Positions 40,101-51,765 of a DNA stretch of 64,000 nucleotides are shown here, piece after piece. The notes under the pieces are model-generated. The model was not told where the DNA came from. It saw only the letters and a program-made list of their open reading frames with translations, and did no database searches. Each line of letters begins with the position of its first letter. Positions within the stretch are counted from its first letter, which is position 1. A program made the position numbers and the translations under genes. The DNA is from Atrichornis clamosus (Eukaryota; Chordata; Aves; Passeriformes; Menuridae). Location of the stretch: contig WBMZ01000175.1 of NCBI GenBank assembly GCA_013400975.1, positions 1-64,000 on the forward strand, given 5' to 3'.

Positions 40101-43100
40101 GTGCTGGGACAGGCTGTTTGATAAACAGTTTCCTGCGGGTCGTGTGAGTGCTGAGCGGCTGCAGGGGGTGCCTGAGCTTCCTCCAGGGAACCTGCGACAT
40201 CCCTGTGGGGCCGTTTTCCCAATCGCTCTCCAGATTTCAGTGATTAAGATCTTATCTGGGGCAACTTTCATCCTGGAATATCCGCAAACACTTTGCAAAA
40301 CAGCACACAAGGTATCCATAGCTATTTACCACTTGGTAACCTGATTGCATCAGACTGGAGGAGGAAATTTATTTCCTTGTGAAATATGATCTCATAAAAA
40401 TCCCTGGGATGGCAGGCATTGCAATGCACTGTGCGTGGCATTGCTGCCTCCAACAGAGGCTGCAGATTTAGCTCAATTATGCTCTAGTTGGCCTTTAATA
40501 AAAGAAATGAAACTTACACAAATGAAAATGTAAGAGTAGGAAATTGGGAAGTGCCACTTTGTCCCCCTCCCCAGATCACTGCACTCTGTGGGGAATTTGA
40601 AGGAACAAGTTCCTTATCAGGAACTGAAGGGAGAGGAATTCTTTTCAGGTAAGTCAGTAGCAAAGTTGCAAAATAACCTGTGCTGTGCAGAGAGAGGCCT
40701 CTCCATTTCCAGAATTCCCGTTTGCTTTGTTGCAAACCGTATCCCAAGTGCAGATTTGAGGCATGAATTTTTTTAAAAAGTCATCTTGCCCTGAGTGTTC
40801 CAAAACCACTGTTTGTTAAATTTTACGGTCCTTGCCAACCCTCTACCCTTGACTGTATTTAGTTTGCCAGCAAAGAGCATCGTGGTCCTGCTGACCCTGA
40901 CATATTTGGCCCGTTTGCACCCAAAATTACCAGGCAGAAGCAGAGGGACTTGTGCCTTTCTCAGAGGCATTTTTGGGCAAAAGAATCACTTGGAGGCTGG
41001 AGCTGGAAGCAGCGAGTTCAGCATCCAGCCGGTGGCAGCCCTTGAGACCTGAAAGGCGGCACTCGGGGTTCATTACACAGCACGAAAGTGGTGGCATTGT
41101 GTGGCTCGGGATCCCGGCTGCCTCTGGCTCTGCCGCAAGGCCTGGTTTTCTGCCTGGATGCTCAGGTCTTGCTTTCTTTCCATTGTGCTGCCCGCTGCCC
41201 AGAAATAAAGGATACTCAACACATAGGGAGGAGAGCGGCAGGAAGAAAGGAGGGTAATTTGTAAAGGAAATATTTCCACTGGCTAAAGCTTAAATTGACA
41301 GCATCAGTATTTAGTCAGCCAGTTCACTCCAGGGATTGTATTTATTATCATTATCTTACAAAATACTTTAATTAATACTGGTTCCTTCCTCCCTCAGATT
41401 CTTATGTATTTTCAGCATTTGCTGTTGACATGACTGCCTCATTCAAAAAAAAATTACAATTTGCTACATAAACAGGATTGAAACCAGAAATATATTTCTT
41501 TTTAGAAGTGAAAGAAAAAATGTCTTCATAATTATTTTGAGCTTGCTTGTTTTTAAAGGGGTCAACGATTTCTGTGAGTTTTTAAATGAGTGATGAAACA
41601 ATGGTTTTTATTTAGATTGTTTTAGAGTGATAGTGGGAAAACCCTTGTTCATGTGAAAAGCAAGACAACAATGATTTCAAAAATTATTTCAGAAATCCTT
41701 TTTTTTTTAATTCAGAAGAAAAACAAGGCCATTTTTAATTAATGTTAACTTTCTGAGGAGCATTAAAACCTACTAAAATTTTGGCAGCCGTGCTAAAGTC
41801 ACAGCCATCTTTGCTTCCAAACAAGCTCCCAGCCAGAAGGCAGCAGGCACATCACTGCTCAGTGCACGGCAGATCCAGGAGCTTCTGGGGGAGGTACCCA
41901 CGTACCAGAGCAGGGCAGGCACAGCCACCTGCAAAGCAAAGGCAGAGAGTCCTCACAGATGCAACATTTATAATATATACCACTCGTTAACAAGTCAAGT
42001 ATTTTAAATTAATACTTTGCCAGCTCATTTGTTTTCATTCGGGAAGAAACTATTCTACGGCTGTATTCACATAAATCACCTGGTTTTGATGGGTTCCTGA
42101 TGCCACAGGGCTTGTTCCAGTGGAAAAGAATCCCCTTTGGCTCCAGTGATCTTTGGTCAGGTCTCTGAGTTTTTCAGTTTAAAACCCAGAGCCCATCCAT
42201 CATAATAAGACTTTGTTCTGAGGCTGAGGGTACCTGCTGTGGACACATCGACAGCCACAACTGAGATAACAGCCAAGCAGGTGGCAATTACTGTGATTAA
42301 CCGCTGTCACTTACCTTCAGATTTCAGGCAGTCGCTCTGCTTTAGGACAACCTCTTTACTGTGCTGCCTTCCCTGGGCACTCAGTGCCAGCCCGCAGAGC
42401 TGTTATGGGGGTCTTTGCAGTTTGCAAACCCTTTCTGTGCGCTGGGTGCTGTTACTTGTGGGTTTGGACAGCACCCAGTATGACCTGGTAGAATCCCTGT
42501 CATATATCTGCTAACTAATACCAGCCCGAACCGTTGTAATTTGGGATTCTCTAACCCGTACCTGCAGTTACATTTTTCATCAGTTCAGTCACTTGTTGCA
42601 CAAACACAGAAATTTAACCACAAGCACTGATCTTCCTCCCTGTTAACCTCGGGGCTTCCAGCTTAGCTCCTCCCTGCTCCTAAATCACTGTTTATTGCTA
42701 TTTTTACAAGAGAAGATTAATGGACTAAATGGGCACAGGTAATTCTGCATTGTTCGAAGTCTCTTCAAATAGCACCTGCTGTAAATTCTTTAGTGCTCCT
42801 TATCTCTGCAGCAAATCTTGATCTTTAAACAGTTTGTTCAGCGGAGGAGGGGTGTGAAGAAGGGTCACGGTGCCCTGGGAGCTTTGCAGAAGCATCTCTG
42901 AGGCTCTGTGAGTGCTGTGCTCTTGGTTGGGAGGGTTTTCTTTCCAAGGTTCTCAGCCACGCAGGACGTGGTGCGCCAGCAGCCTCTCAGAGTGAACTCC
43001 GGTTGCTGTTCCAGGGTTCACCAAGGCTGTGGGAGAAGTGCCCACACTAATGGTTTGAGACATTAACTTTTCCTTTGTAATTTCCTCTTGTTTGGTACAT

Positions 43101-45374
43101 TCAGCTCTCAGCTGAGCTTTGTTCCAATAGCCTGGGGGGGGATGTGACTTCGCCCAGATATAAAACACACAGGCACAAAAAGAAAATGCTTGAAAAATTG
43201 CAATGACATGGTTGTGTTGGTAGCTTGTGATTTTCTGAAATGAAATGTGCCTAGACAATGAAAATTGAGCCAAGATACTATATTTCCCAAGCAACCTTTT
43301 TCGCCTTCAAAAAGACTCCTTGGAAAAGCTGCACATCAGCAAGCTACCTTTCTGATGCAATCATTTTGTGCAGTCCTAAGAGAAAAAATGCCCAATATAA
43401 TGGCTAACAATGCATCAAGTAGATATTGCAGCAGGTCGAGATGGATGCATGGCAAGAAACAGCGAGTGGAAAAGCCAAAGAGCAGAAGGCACAGCACCAG
43501 TGGGTGCAGGAAAAGGGCTGCCTGTCCAGTGTGGCACACGCTGAGGGTCTGGTCAGGGAACTGTGCCCCACACAGGCACCGATGCCTCTGTAACTCATCT
43601 GGGTGTTCAGGGATGCAAATTAGCTGTGCCAGTGCAGAAAATACAGGACTTGTGTGTCTAACTAGTTGCAGGTGGAAAACCGTGGGCAACGTTTCAAGAA
43701 GTGGCTTTGAAAGTTGGCCCGTTGCGACCATAAACAAGAAACTAAAGCGCTTTACAGTATGTACTTACAGCTTTTAATTTTCTCCCCCTGTTCACAGATA
43801 TCTGAGTATCTCGCACACTCGCGGACAAGTATTTTGATTGTTCAGCCGTGGTTTCACATTTAATAGCCTTGCTACCTTCTGCCCACAGCGATCACATTCT
43901 GCTCCCACATGTGGAAGAGTTTACGTTTCTCTTTTGCATAGAGGTGGAAGGCGGGCGGGCTCAGTTTTCAGGGTGAGCACGACGGGCTCACGGGCTTTGT
44001 CTGCAGGCCAGCAGGAGCCCAGCACCACCAGTGCCACGGGTATGGCACGGCAGGAGGAAGGGCTGGGATCCAGCAGCGCTGCCTGGAAACAAGATTCCTG
44101 CCCGTTCCGCTGCTCTTCCCTCGCCTGGTGGCTCCAAACAGTCATTAACAACCGGTGCAATTTTAGAGCAACTTGTATTTACACACAAGGACAAGGACTC
44201 ATTATCGTCGTCATCTACATATTGTTGTTTTACATAACAGCTGCAGTAGAGCAAGTGCACTTTGGTCAATAGTTTCATTTATAATAAAGTAATAAATTAG
44301 GAATATTTTTCCCTTGACAATAAGTTTTATGCCAAGATTTTATGTAGCTTAAAGCAAGTTGTCAATTAGGCTACTTAAATTAATTTTTGGCAGCAGTTAA
44401 TTGGAGCCTAGAGTCTTTTGTCTTTAAACAGCTAATCCTAAACAAGAAAATACAATGATTAAATGTTTCTTAGACAATATTATTCACAGAATTTAAAATA
44501 TAGCATTTAATTAAGATTTGGACTTGTTAATTTTTTTTTAAATTTCTTTAGAGAGATTAATTTAAATTTCTTCAAGTAGAATTGCTACCATGACTCTGAT
44601 TAAACTGGCTTATTGCAAGGCTACAGCCAGAGACCTTCCAGGACTTCTACAGCTCTTACAGCCAAAGGCAAATTATTTTTGATTATTTCCTGAAGAGACA
44701 TATATTGTCCTTTCAGAGAAGCAGGACATTCCCATTTGGAGCTCCGGATGCCTAAGAGTTGTGTTTACAGGGTAAAAATGCTGTATTATTTCACTCAGGT
44801 ACTGGCAAATATGCTAAAAAAATAAAAGACTACGAAAAGGCTCTCCAGCATGGTCAGCTTCTGGGCAGAAAAACAAGGCTTCCTAAAAAGAGAAATCACA
44901 GAGGTTTACTTCATAAAGGCTATTAACTAAAAATTCAGTCCAAGGCTATGATTAGACTAATGTCCTTCATAACAATGAGAGTAGAGAAGCTAGAAATCTC
45001 CCAGTCTTGATATTAAATTTTTCCAATTCTAAAAATCCTCTTTATTCCTGATTAAATGTACCATATGGTGCCATGAATTGCAGAGAAATGAGTCCTGATA
45101 GAGTAATATTCCTGATTGAATCTCTTCTTTATACCCACCATCAGTTATGGAGAGAGAATTAAGGCACAGTTCTTTGGTATGTTACATGGGAGTAAAGATT
45201 AGATAATTATAAAGCTTCCTATTACGAAATCCTGGAAGATAATTTGTAATTAATGAATTAATTAAAGAGCAAAAAAGAGTATGCATCTTAAGTGGTAAAT
45301 GGATCTAGTCACCTTCTCTCTCATCATTCTGGTCTTCTGTGCCTCCTTCTTTTACTGATAGGAGTCTACACAAA

Positions 45375-45685
45375 ATCATGAAATCGTGAATTCGTGGAAT
45401 CATGGAATGGTTTGTCTTGGGAGGGACCTTAAAGATCATCTACTTCCAGCCCCCTGCCTTTGGTAGGGACATTTTCCACAAGACCAAGTCACTCAAAGCC
45501 CATCCAAACCTGGACTTGAACACTTCCAGGGATGGGGCACCTGCAACTTCTCTGGGCAGCCTGTGCCAGTGCCTCACTGCCCTCACAGGGAAGAGTTTCT
45601 GCCTGACATCTAACCTAGATCTGCCCTCTTCCAGTGTGAAACCTTCACCCCTCATCCAAACACTACACTCCCTGATGAAGACTTC
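45375..45685 (-). mobile_element. 5'-truncated avian CR1 LINE
   Basis: The plus strand begins with four tandem 8-base units (ATCATGAA, ATCGTGAA, TTCGTGGA, ATCATGGA) at 45375-45406. These are the reverse complement of the octamer repeats that end CR1 elements. GGGAGGGACCTTAAAGATC and the remaining 3' untranslated and coding consensus follow. On the minus strand a 71-codon frame (45655 to 45440) gives the CR1 ORF2 C-terminus, including FTLEEGRSRLDVRQKLF, RAVRHWHRLPREV and APSLEVFKSRF, and ends at the natural position. The element is truncated shortly upstream, as most CR1 copies are. The frame is still open, so this insertion is younger than the other copies here. It is non-autonomous, having lost the catalytic RT and endonuclease parts. 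Confidence 0.95.
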
Positions 45686-47536
45686 ATATATTTGAGATTC
45701 TGAAGCAAAACCTGTTAGTTAAGCACCCTGCACACACATAATCAGGGAAAACCAATCCCTGAGTGAGGCACAATCACGGACAGAGAGAGTCCCCGGCTTT
45801 GGGGCAATGGGAGACCTCACACCACGTTTCCTTGTTTCTCCTAGAGAAGGAGCATTTGGGGCTCCAGACACTGCTTGAACTAATTTTCCACACAGCATTT
45901 TCGTTACTACTGCCACTATCCATGTGAAGGGAAAGTCCATTGCTACAGAATCCACGGAGCAGGACAGCAGATGGAAGCAGCTGGGAGCAGTGCAAGCTGA
46001 ACCTCTTTGGTTTGAAACCAAGAAACTGCTGTTAGAAAACCAACTTGGTGACTTCCTCTGCAAGAGATCTGCAGTACTACCAGTCCCATGGCATTCAGAG
46101 TTCAGTCCCATGCATTCAGGAAGTCCCTCCTCAATTATGGGTTTTCAGACAAAGAAATGTTGAGATTCCTTAATTAACATCTTAATGTGTTCGAGCCTTT
46201 GAACTCTGCTTTCTCAACCACTTCTTTGAAGCCAAGTAGCTAAAAAACTCTTCCCTTCGCTTCAAAATAAAATTAAATTCAAATGCATTTACAGGACTTT
46301 AGTAACTGGGTCTTCAAGAAAACCGTCAAAATCCATGAGTCATCCTAAAACCACAGGGGAAGCTAAGAATGCTGCTCAAGGCCATATGTCTCACAAAGAA
46401 AGAGCTTTGCTTTTGAACTGCAGTCACTGAGCCTGGTTGGGTTTTGAAAATTAATAGAAGAACTTCGCTGTTGCAGTGGTCTTTTCTTATGTCTCTGTAT
46501 CATCCAGCATAGCAGTACTGAGTGAGTATGCAAGAAAAAACCTCCAAAAAAAACCAAAAGTGAGAATGACCAAAATCAAATGTGAAATGAATGGGACTGT
46601 TTTCATTGTCCAAGTTGACTGAAACACAGAAGTCCTTTTTGTTATTTAGAAACAATTTCATTTCTCTTGTGAAAAACTGATTTTTGAGACAAAATTATTT
46701 AACTTTTAATGAAAACCAAAATATTGGAAAAATGGTAGTCAAATATAGACTCAAAATATAGAATCAAGATCAAATGTTTACTCATGGGCAACTGCTGAAA
46801 AACCCTTGAACTACATAAATTAAAACCAGATGCTTTAAATTAAAACACATAAATTACTGATGCTGATATTACTATAAATTTCAACGATGAAAATACATCA
46901 GTCAAGACTTTAAGGGAGATTCTAAAGGTTACATATAGGAGTATTTTCCATTATTAAACAAAGTGTCACCTGAAGAAGTTCCCTGAAAGAATGTAGGAGG
47001 ACCTGTGTAAAGTATCTCGGGTTACTGTGACGTGATTCAACTCCTATTTCTGTTTTCATTCTGAGTCAATGTTGTATATCTTAGGCGTTTCTTTGTTCAG
47101 TTTCTGGTGTATTCAGTCTGAACCTAGAGCCTCATGCAGATCATTCTATTTCCAGCTGGACATACACTTTCTCGCCATCCCCTACACAGAGAACGCAGCT
47201 GGAACCAGTAACATCTCTGCAAATGAACTGAACTTTCAAGTTCAGCCGTTGTATCACGCTTCAGGCTGCTTAGCATCTTTCTAACACTAGTGTAATTTGG
47301 TATTACTTCCACTAAATAAAGGTCAAATCTTGTATATACGCATGGAAAGCTTCCATGTCCTCGGGATAGCACACTAGTTAAAAATGTAATTTATCTGGAG
47401 TAAACAGTAAAAACAAAAGCTATATTTATAGCTCATTATTTTAGAAGGGTGACATTTACCTCCAGCTGGATTATTAGAATATTGCGTTAAGCAGTTTTGG
47501 TTTTGAACAGTTTGAAACTGTGCCACAGTGTTGAAA

Positions 47537-47585
47537 ACCATATATAAGTATAATATATATATAAGTACCATATATAAGTATAATA
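47537..47585. repeat. 30-bp period AT-rich tandem repeat
   Basis: An 18-base unit starting ACCATATATAAGTATAAT at 47537 recurs at 47567, a period of 30 bases, separated by TA-dinucleotide sequence. It grades into the TA/CA-rich tract downstream. Confidence 0.8.
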
Positions 47586-47645
47586 AACAGATGTTACAAA
47601 TATATAAAATACGTGTATACATGTATAGCTGGACTGTGGGAGTGC

Positions 47646-47685
47646 ACAAATATATATATATATATTCTCACACATACATGCATGA
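47646..47685. repeat. TA-rich microsatellite
   Basis: An uninterrupted run of nine TA units is followed by CA- and ATG-rich sequence (CTCACACATACATGCATG). Together with the unit at 47537-47585 it makes a low-complexity block about 150 bases long. Confidence 0.75.
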
Positions 47686-50600
47686 AAATGTAGACTTTTT
47701 CTTAACTACACACATATGAAGCACATTTTGTTAAGAAACCCCAAATTTTCATCTATTTATTCTAGCTGTTTATATGAAATCTTCTTTGATTTCTTTTAAA
47801 GCCTTTTGTCGACTTTTCTATTATGACCGCCCAATACTTGTATTTAATATTCTATATCTAGTAAACTGTTTCTCATCTAGGATTTTACTAGATACAGATG
47901 AAGCATTACTTAAAGAGAAGAAAAATCAACTCATAAAAAATGCACCTTGTAAATACCGTGAAGTATTTGTTCATGAGTTTCTTTGAAATCTCTGTTTGTA
48001 TTATTATTTTTAACAATGATGCAATCAGTGGGAACACAGTTTCAACAACTGGCATAGCCAGAGGTGGAAGAGGCAAAAATGACGGAGATTCCCTGATATT
48101 TTTCCATGCTGTAATATTTGAAGAGCATTTGAGGTACTCACAGTCCTTGATTTATAAACTGACTGCACAATTTTTTCTGATACCTCCCTCCCACACACAC
48201 ACCCCAATTTCTATTTCTGTATGAAGGAGGATATTTTTTACTGTAAATTGACATTAGCTTTTCAATGACTGAACTGCCTGAAGATGATTTGTTGGGTTTG
48301 GACATCCAGCTACCATTAATTTACCATGGGATTGGATGTCAAACCCTACAGGTGTCTTTGGAAGTATTGAAAAATCGTGTTACAGAAAGAGTAATTTATA
48401 CACTGGGTTGGTTTTTTTTTTTTTTTCATTTGAAATTTTACTTGTAAACAGTAAAATTAACTCCCTTGGCAGTGAAAATTCATTCACAGTCTGCACGGTC
48501 AGCTCTGCTCTCAGTCTCTGAAGGCAGAACTGAAATGCCCTAGCATGGTTTGCAAGGCCCACGTGACTGTCCAGGATGCTTTTCTTTGCATTAAAAGGGG
48601 AACTTAAAAAATAGCTTCCTATATCAAGAAGCTCTACCAGATTATCTTCCACGATGCAATTTTATCAACCTGCCATATATTATGCCAAATGATTTCTTCT
48701 GTAATTAAATCAGAGCTTCCAGAAAACAACCAAGCTAGAGACCCCCCAATTTTCCTGGTCATTTTTGCCCATAGATAATCACCAACACCAATAAAAATAT
48801 ACATCTTTTGTGTGACTGAAGTTCACCCAGCTGTAACATCAAAACTTTTCTTGTCATTACACCTTTTCAAAACATGTAGGAAAATGCTCAAGCTGCAAAG
48901 TTTTGAGCCTTCCCCACACCCTGCCCGCACTTCACCCTCCTGGTGACCACCATCCTCTGCAATTTCAGTAGAACAACCTTTTAAAAAAAAGACCATGTAT
49001 TTTCCTAATCCACATTTTGTCATTCTTCCTTTCAAGCTTATGCAGCAATTTGAAGCTGAGCTAACCTTCCTATGACCTTGAAAAGGTAAGTGAAAACCCT
49101 ATGTTAACAATTCTTCTCTCCCCTTATTTGGGTAAACTAGAAGCCATGAGAGCCTTTTATTGACTTTCACTACAGTTTTCACCCTTGGCAGTACAACTGA
49201 ACCTGCCCTGACCTTTTTTGACCAAGCGCCTTTGTCCAACAAACTGTTCAAAGCATCTTGCAGCCAGATGTGAGCCCCCACACCCTGAACGTATGTGCCT
49301 GACTGTACAGATCTCCTGCTACCTCCCCTGACTGCTTGCACCGCCAGCAGTCGCCCTCAGCTTGCTGCCAGCTGGCCTGATCCTGAGATAAGACCCACTG
49401 GCCGGGTTAAGAAAATGACACCTGATCATGGGGCTGGTCTTGTTCCCATGAGTGCACCCTCTCTGAAGGCTCAGTGGCCTCTTGAAAAATTGCTCAATGC
49501 TGGAGGAAATAAAAGCAGCACCTTCCACAGGCCATGAGAGGAACAAGTACTGTCCTCTCTCCCGCCCTTCTTGCAGGGCTTTCTCCGCACGTTCCTCAGA
49601 GGAGCACAAGGCTGCATTTGTGATCACCCTGGCTACAAAGGGGAGCAGTGAGGGTGGGAAGAGACTCCCAAAGGGATGCACCTGGTTAATGGAACCTGCC
49701 CATCTGCCCATCACTGAATAAAATGACCTTCTTCTTTCTACATGCACAGTCATCTCTCAGCCTGCCTGGCAACAGCTCACAAACCTCTCACCCATCATCC
49801 CATATTTTTCTATCTCAAAGATTTTGCATATCAAACTCCTATTGTCTTGTGATATATGTAGCACTGATCAGCAAGAGCTTGGCTACTTGGTTAGCAGCTA
49901 ATTTTGATCTGTCAGGATGAAGACCAAACAAGATGAGTAGAGTCAAACACAAAGAAACAAAACCACTCCCTCTGCCGTAACACTTGACAGAGCTTCCACT
50001 GACTTCTGTAGGCTTTGGGTTAGATTTTGGGGATTGTGACTAGCTCTTGTTGTACCTAAGGTTCTTTGAATGACCTTACTTCTCGTGTTTATTGTATCAT
50101 TTTGTCCTGGATTTCTATGAGCAAGTACAGTAGGTCTTGTTCTCTGTTCACCAACCTTTCCAACTGCTTTCCAGTCTTTGCAGTTCCGTGGATGTATTCA
50201 GATCCTGAACTCTAACAAAGTACTGCTTTCAGTCCTACGGTGATCCCATTTTCATCACTGGCTCATTTCTCAAGACACTTAGACATCCCTGTGTCTGTCA
50301 GCAACAATTATTTGTTTATCACATTTTCCCCTGGCTCAGTGTCGAAAATCTCTGCAGTGCTCATTGCAAACACAGCACTGCTGACTCTGTATTTATTCTG
50401 AGGTTCTCCTTATACTGAGCTGCCATCTCTGTAGCCCTGCTCCACTTCACTACATCCAGCATCTGGAGAGCAGATCTATCCCTGAAGCCAATCTGACTCA
50501 CATTATCTGGAAATAGCTTGGTTCCATTATAACAGGACCTTCACTGCCCCATTGCCTTCATGGCTGAAAAGGCATCTCAGCCAATGGGGGCATGGATTAA

Positions 50601-51699
50601 TGTCCTGAAGGGAAAATGTGCAAACCCTCTAACAAGCCTTTTCTTCTCTGTTTAAAAGAACTATCAGCAACTGAAGCTTCCTTGTAATTCTTCAGTTAGG
50701 TAGGTGTTCAAGACTAATTTTTATTGCCTCCCAAAAATAATGCTCGAGCAACAATGAACACACTCTAAAAACGCTTGTTTAGTAACAAATCCACTAAAAA
50801 AGAAAGAATTAGTCCCAGAAAAAGGGTTGCTACCAAGTTTGATCTATAAGTCAACCAAAGTAAATACTGACATATTCTCACCTGGCAAAAATAAGAGTGA
50901 GTATTTTTAAGTTTAAATATTCACATACCTATGAGATTTTAAGCCAGCCTCTACAGGATGTAATATTGCTGATAGCCCTCAAAAAAAACCCCAACCAAAA
51001 TATGAAACCTTCTTTCTCACCCCTTCGACCCCCGTCAACACTGTTCATTTGGATCAGGTGTTTTTGAAGTTTGCACATGGCAGTCTCATTTGCATTTAAT
51101 GTCCTTCAGATTACTTCCTTTTTGTTGTGCTAAACACCTCTCTCAGTTGAGTCTAATTTGATGAGGTCATGCTGTGACTCCTGACCCTTTGCGTTCTAAA
51201 TGAAACCATCTGACAAAAAAAGTAAGTGGAGGGAGTCTTTTGCCTGTTCGTGGACATTTGATATTTGCAGATGTGCAGCAAATTTTACAGATGACTCTTT
51301 AACCAGGCTAACACTTGATTGGAGAGGTGGAAATAAGTGAATTCCTAGAGAGAATAAAATATTCCAAAAATAAATAGGTCACGGTAATCCAGTCCCCACA
51401 ACTCCACTAGCTAAAATAAAAATAAATCAGAAGTAAATACGACCATTATTCAGCCAAGGGAATCCTGAATTCCCCAAAAGCTTTTCTCCTCCCAAAATTA
51501 CTTAATTCTTGTTGTTTTCTTCAAATGTTTGTGAATGGAAACACCTGCATGGCTTAGCACAGAGACCCTGGGATTGTTTGGTGGCTCCGAGGTAGCCAGT
51601 GGTGCACATGGGAACGCTCCACCTGCTCTGGGCTGATGTGCCCCAGCATTTATTGAAGGGGTGAAGAGGTGCATATTTATTTCCAGTTGTCAATGTGTG

Positions 51700-51765
51700 T
51701 TATAGAGGAGGTCAGCCTGGATGATCCCACACTTCTCATCTGGCCTTAAAAGTCTGGATCTGTTA
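51700..51765 (+). mobile_element. Old CR1-type LINE 3' end
   Basis: GAGGTCAGCCTGGATGATC, then TTCTCATCTGGCCTTAAAAG and TCTGGATCTG follow the 3' tail of older CR1 subfamilies. In these a GAGGTCAGACTAGATGATC block leads to CCCTTCTGGCCTTAAAATC and terminal TATGAATC repeats. Only the last 65 or so bases are recognisable, and the terminal octamers are degenerate. Confidence 0.6.

Larger units (their letters stand above)
30416..45374. other. Non-coding stretch with SINE traces and a CpG-rich patch
   Basis: No gene is recognised. Overlapping frames on both strands are longest at 37388-37846 (152 codons, plus), 43265-43777 (170 codons, plus) and 43336-43737 (133 codons, minus). None has a recognisable domain. 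Two more MIR-like traces, a perfect stem-loop and a CpG-rich patch are listed separately. AT-rich, homeobox-motif-rich segments near 35700-35860 and 44150-44420 have the texture of conserved non-coding DNA, but conservation cannot be judged here. Confidence 0.55.
45686..51699. other. Non-coding stretch, with an AT-rich repeat cluster
   Basis: No gene is recognised. Open frames up to 144 codons overlap on both strands (for example 49295-49753) and lack domains. AT-rich repeats occupy 47537-47700, and a T-run of about sixteen bases lies near 48411-48427. The moderately GC-rich part 49260-49760 has the look of an old mobile-element insertion but shows no firm termini. Confidence 0.55.

Noticed and set aside
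50160..50560. Resemblance to internal CR1 sequence on the reverse strand
   Set aside because: Individual words are suggestive, but the order of CR1 blocks is not reproduced.
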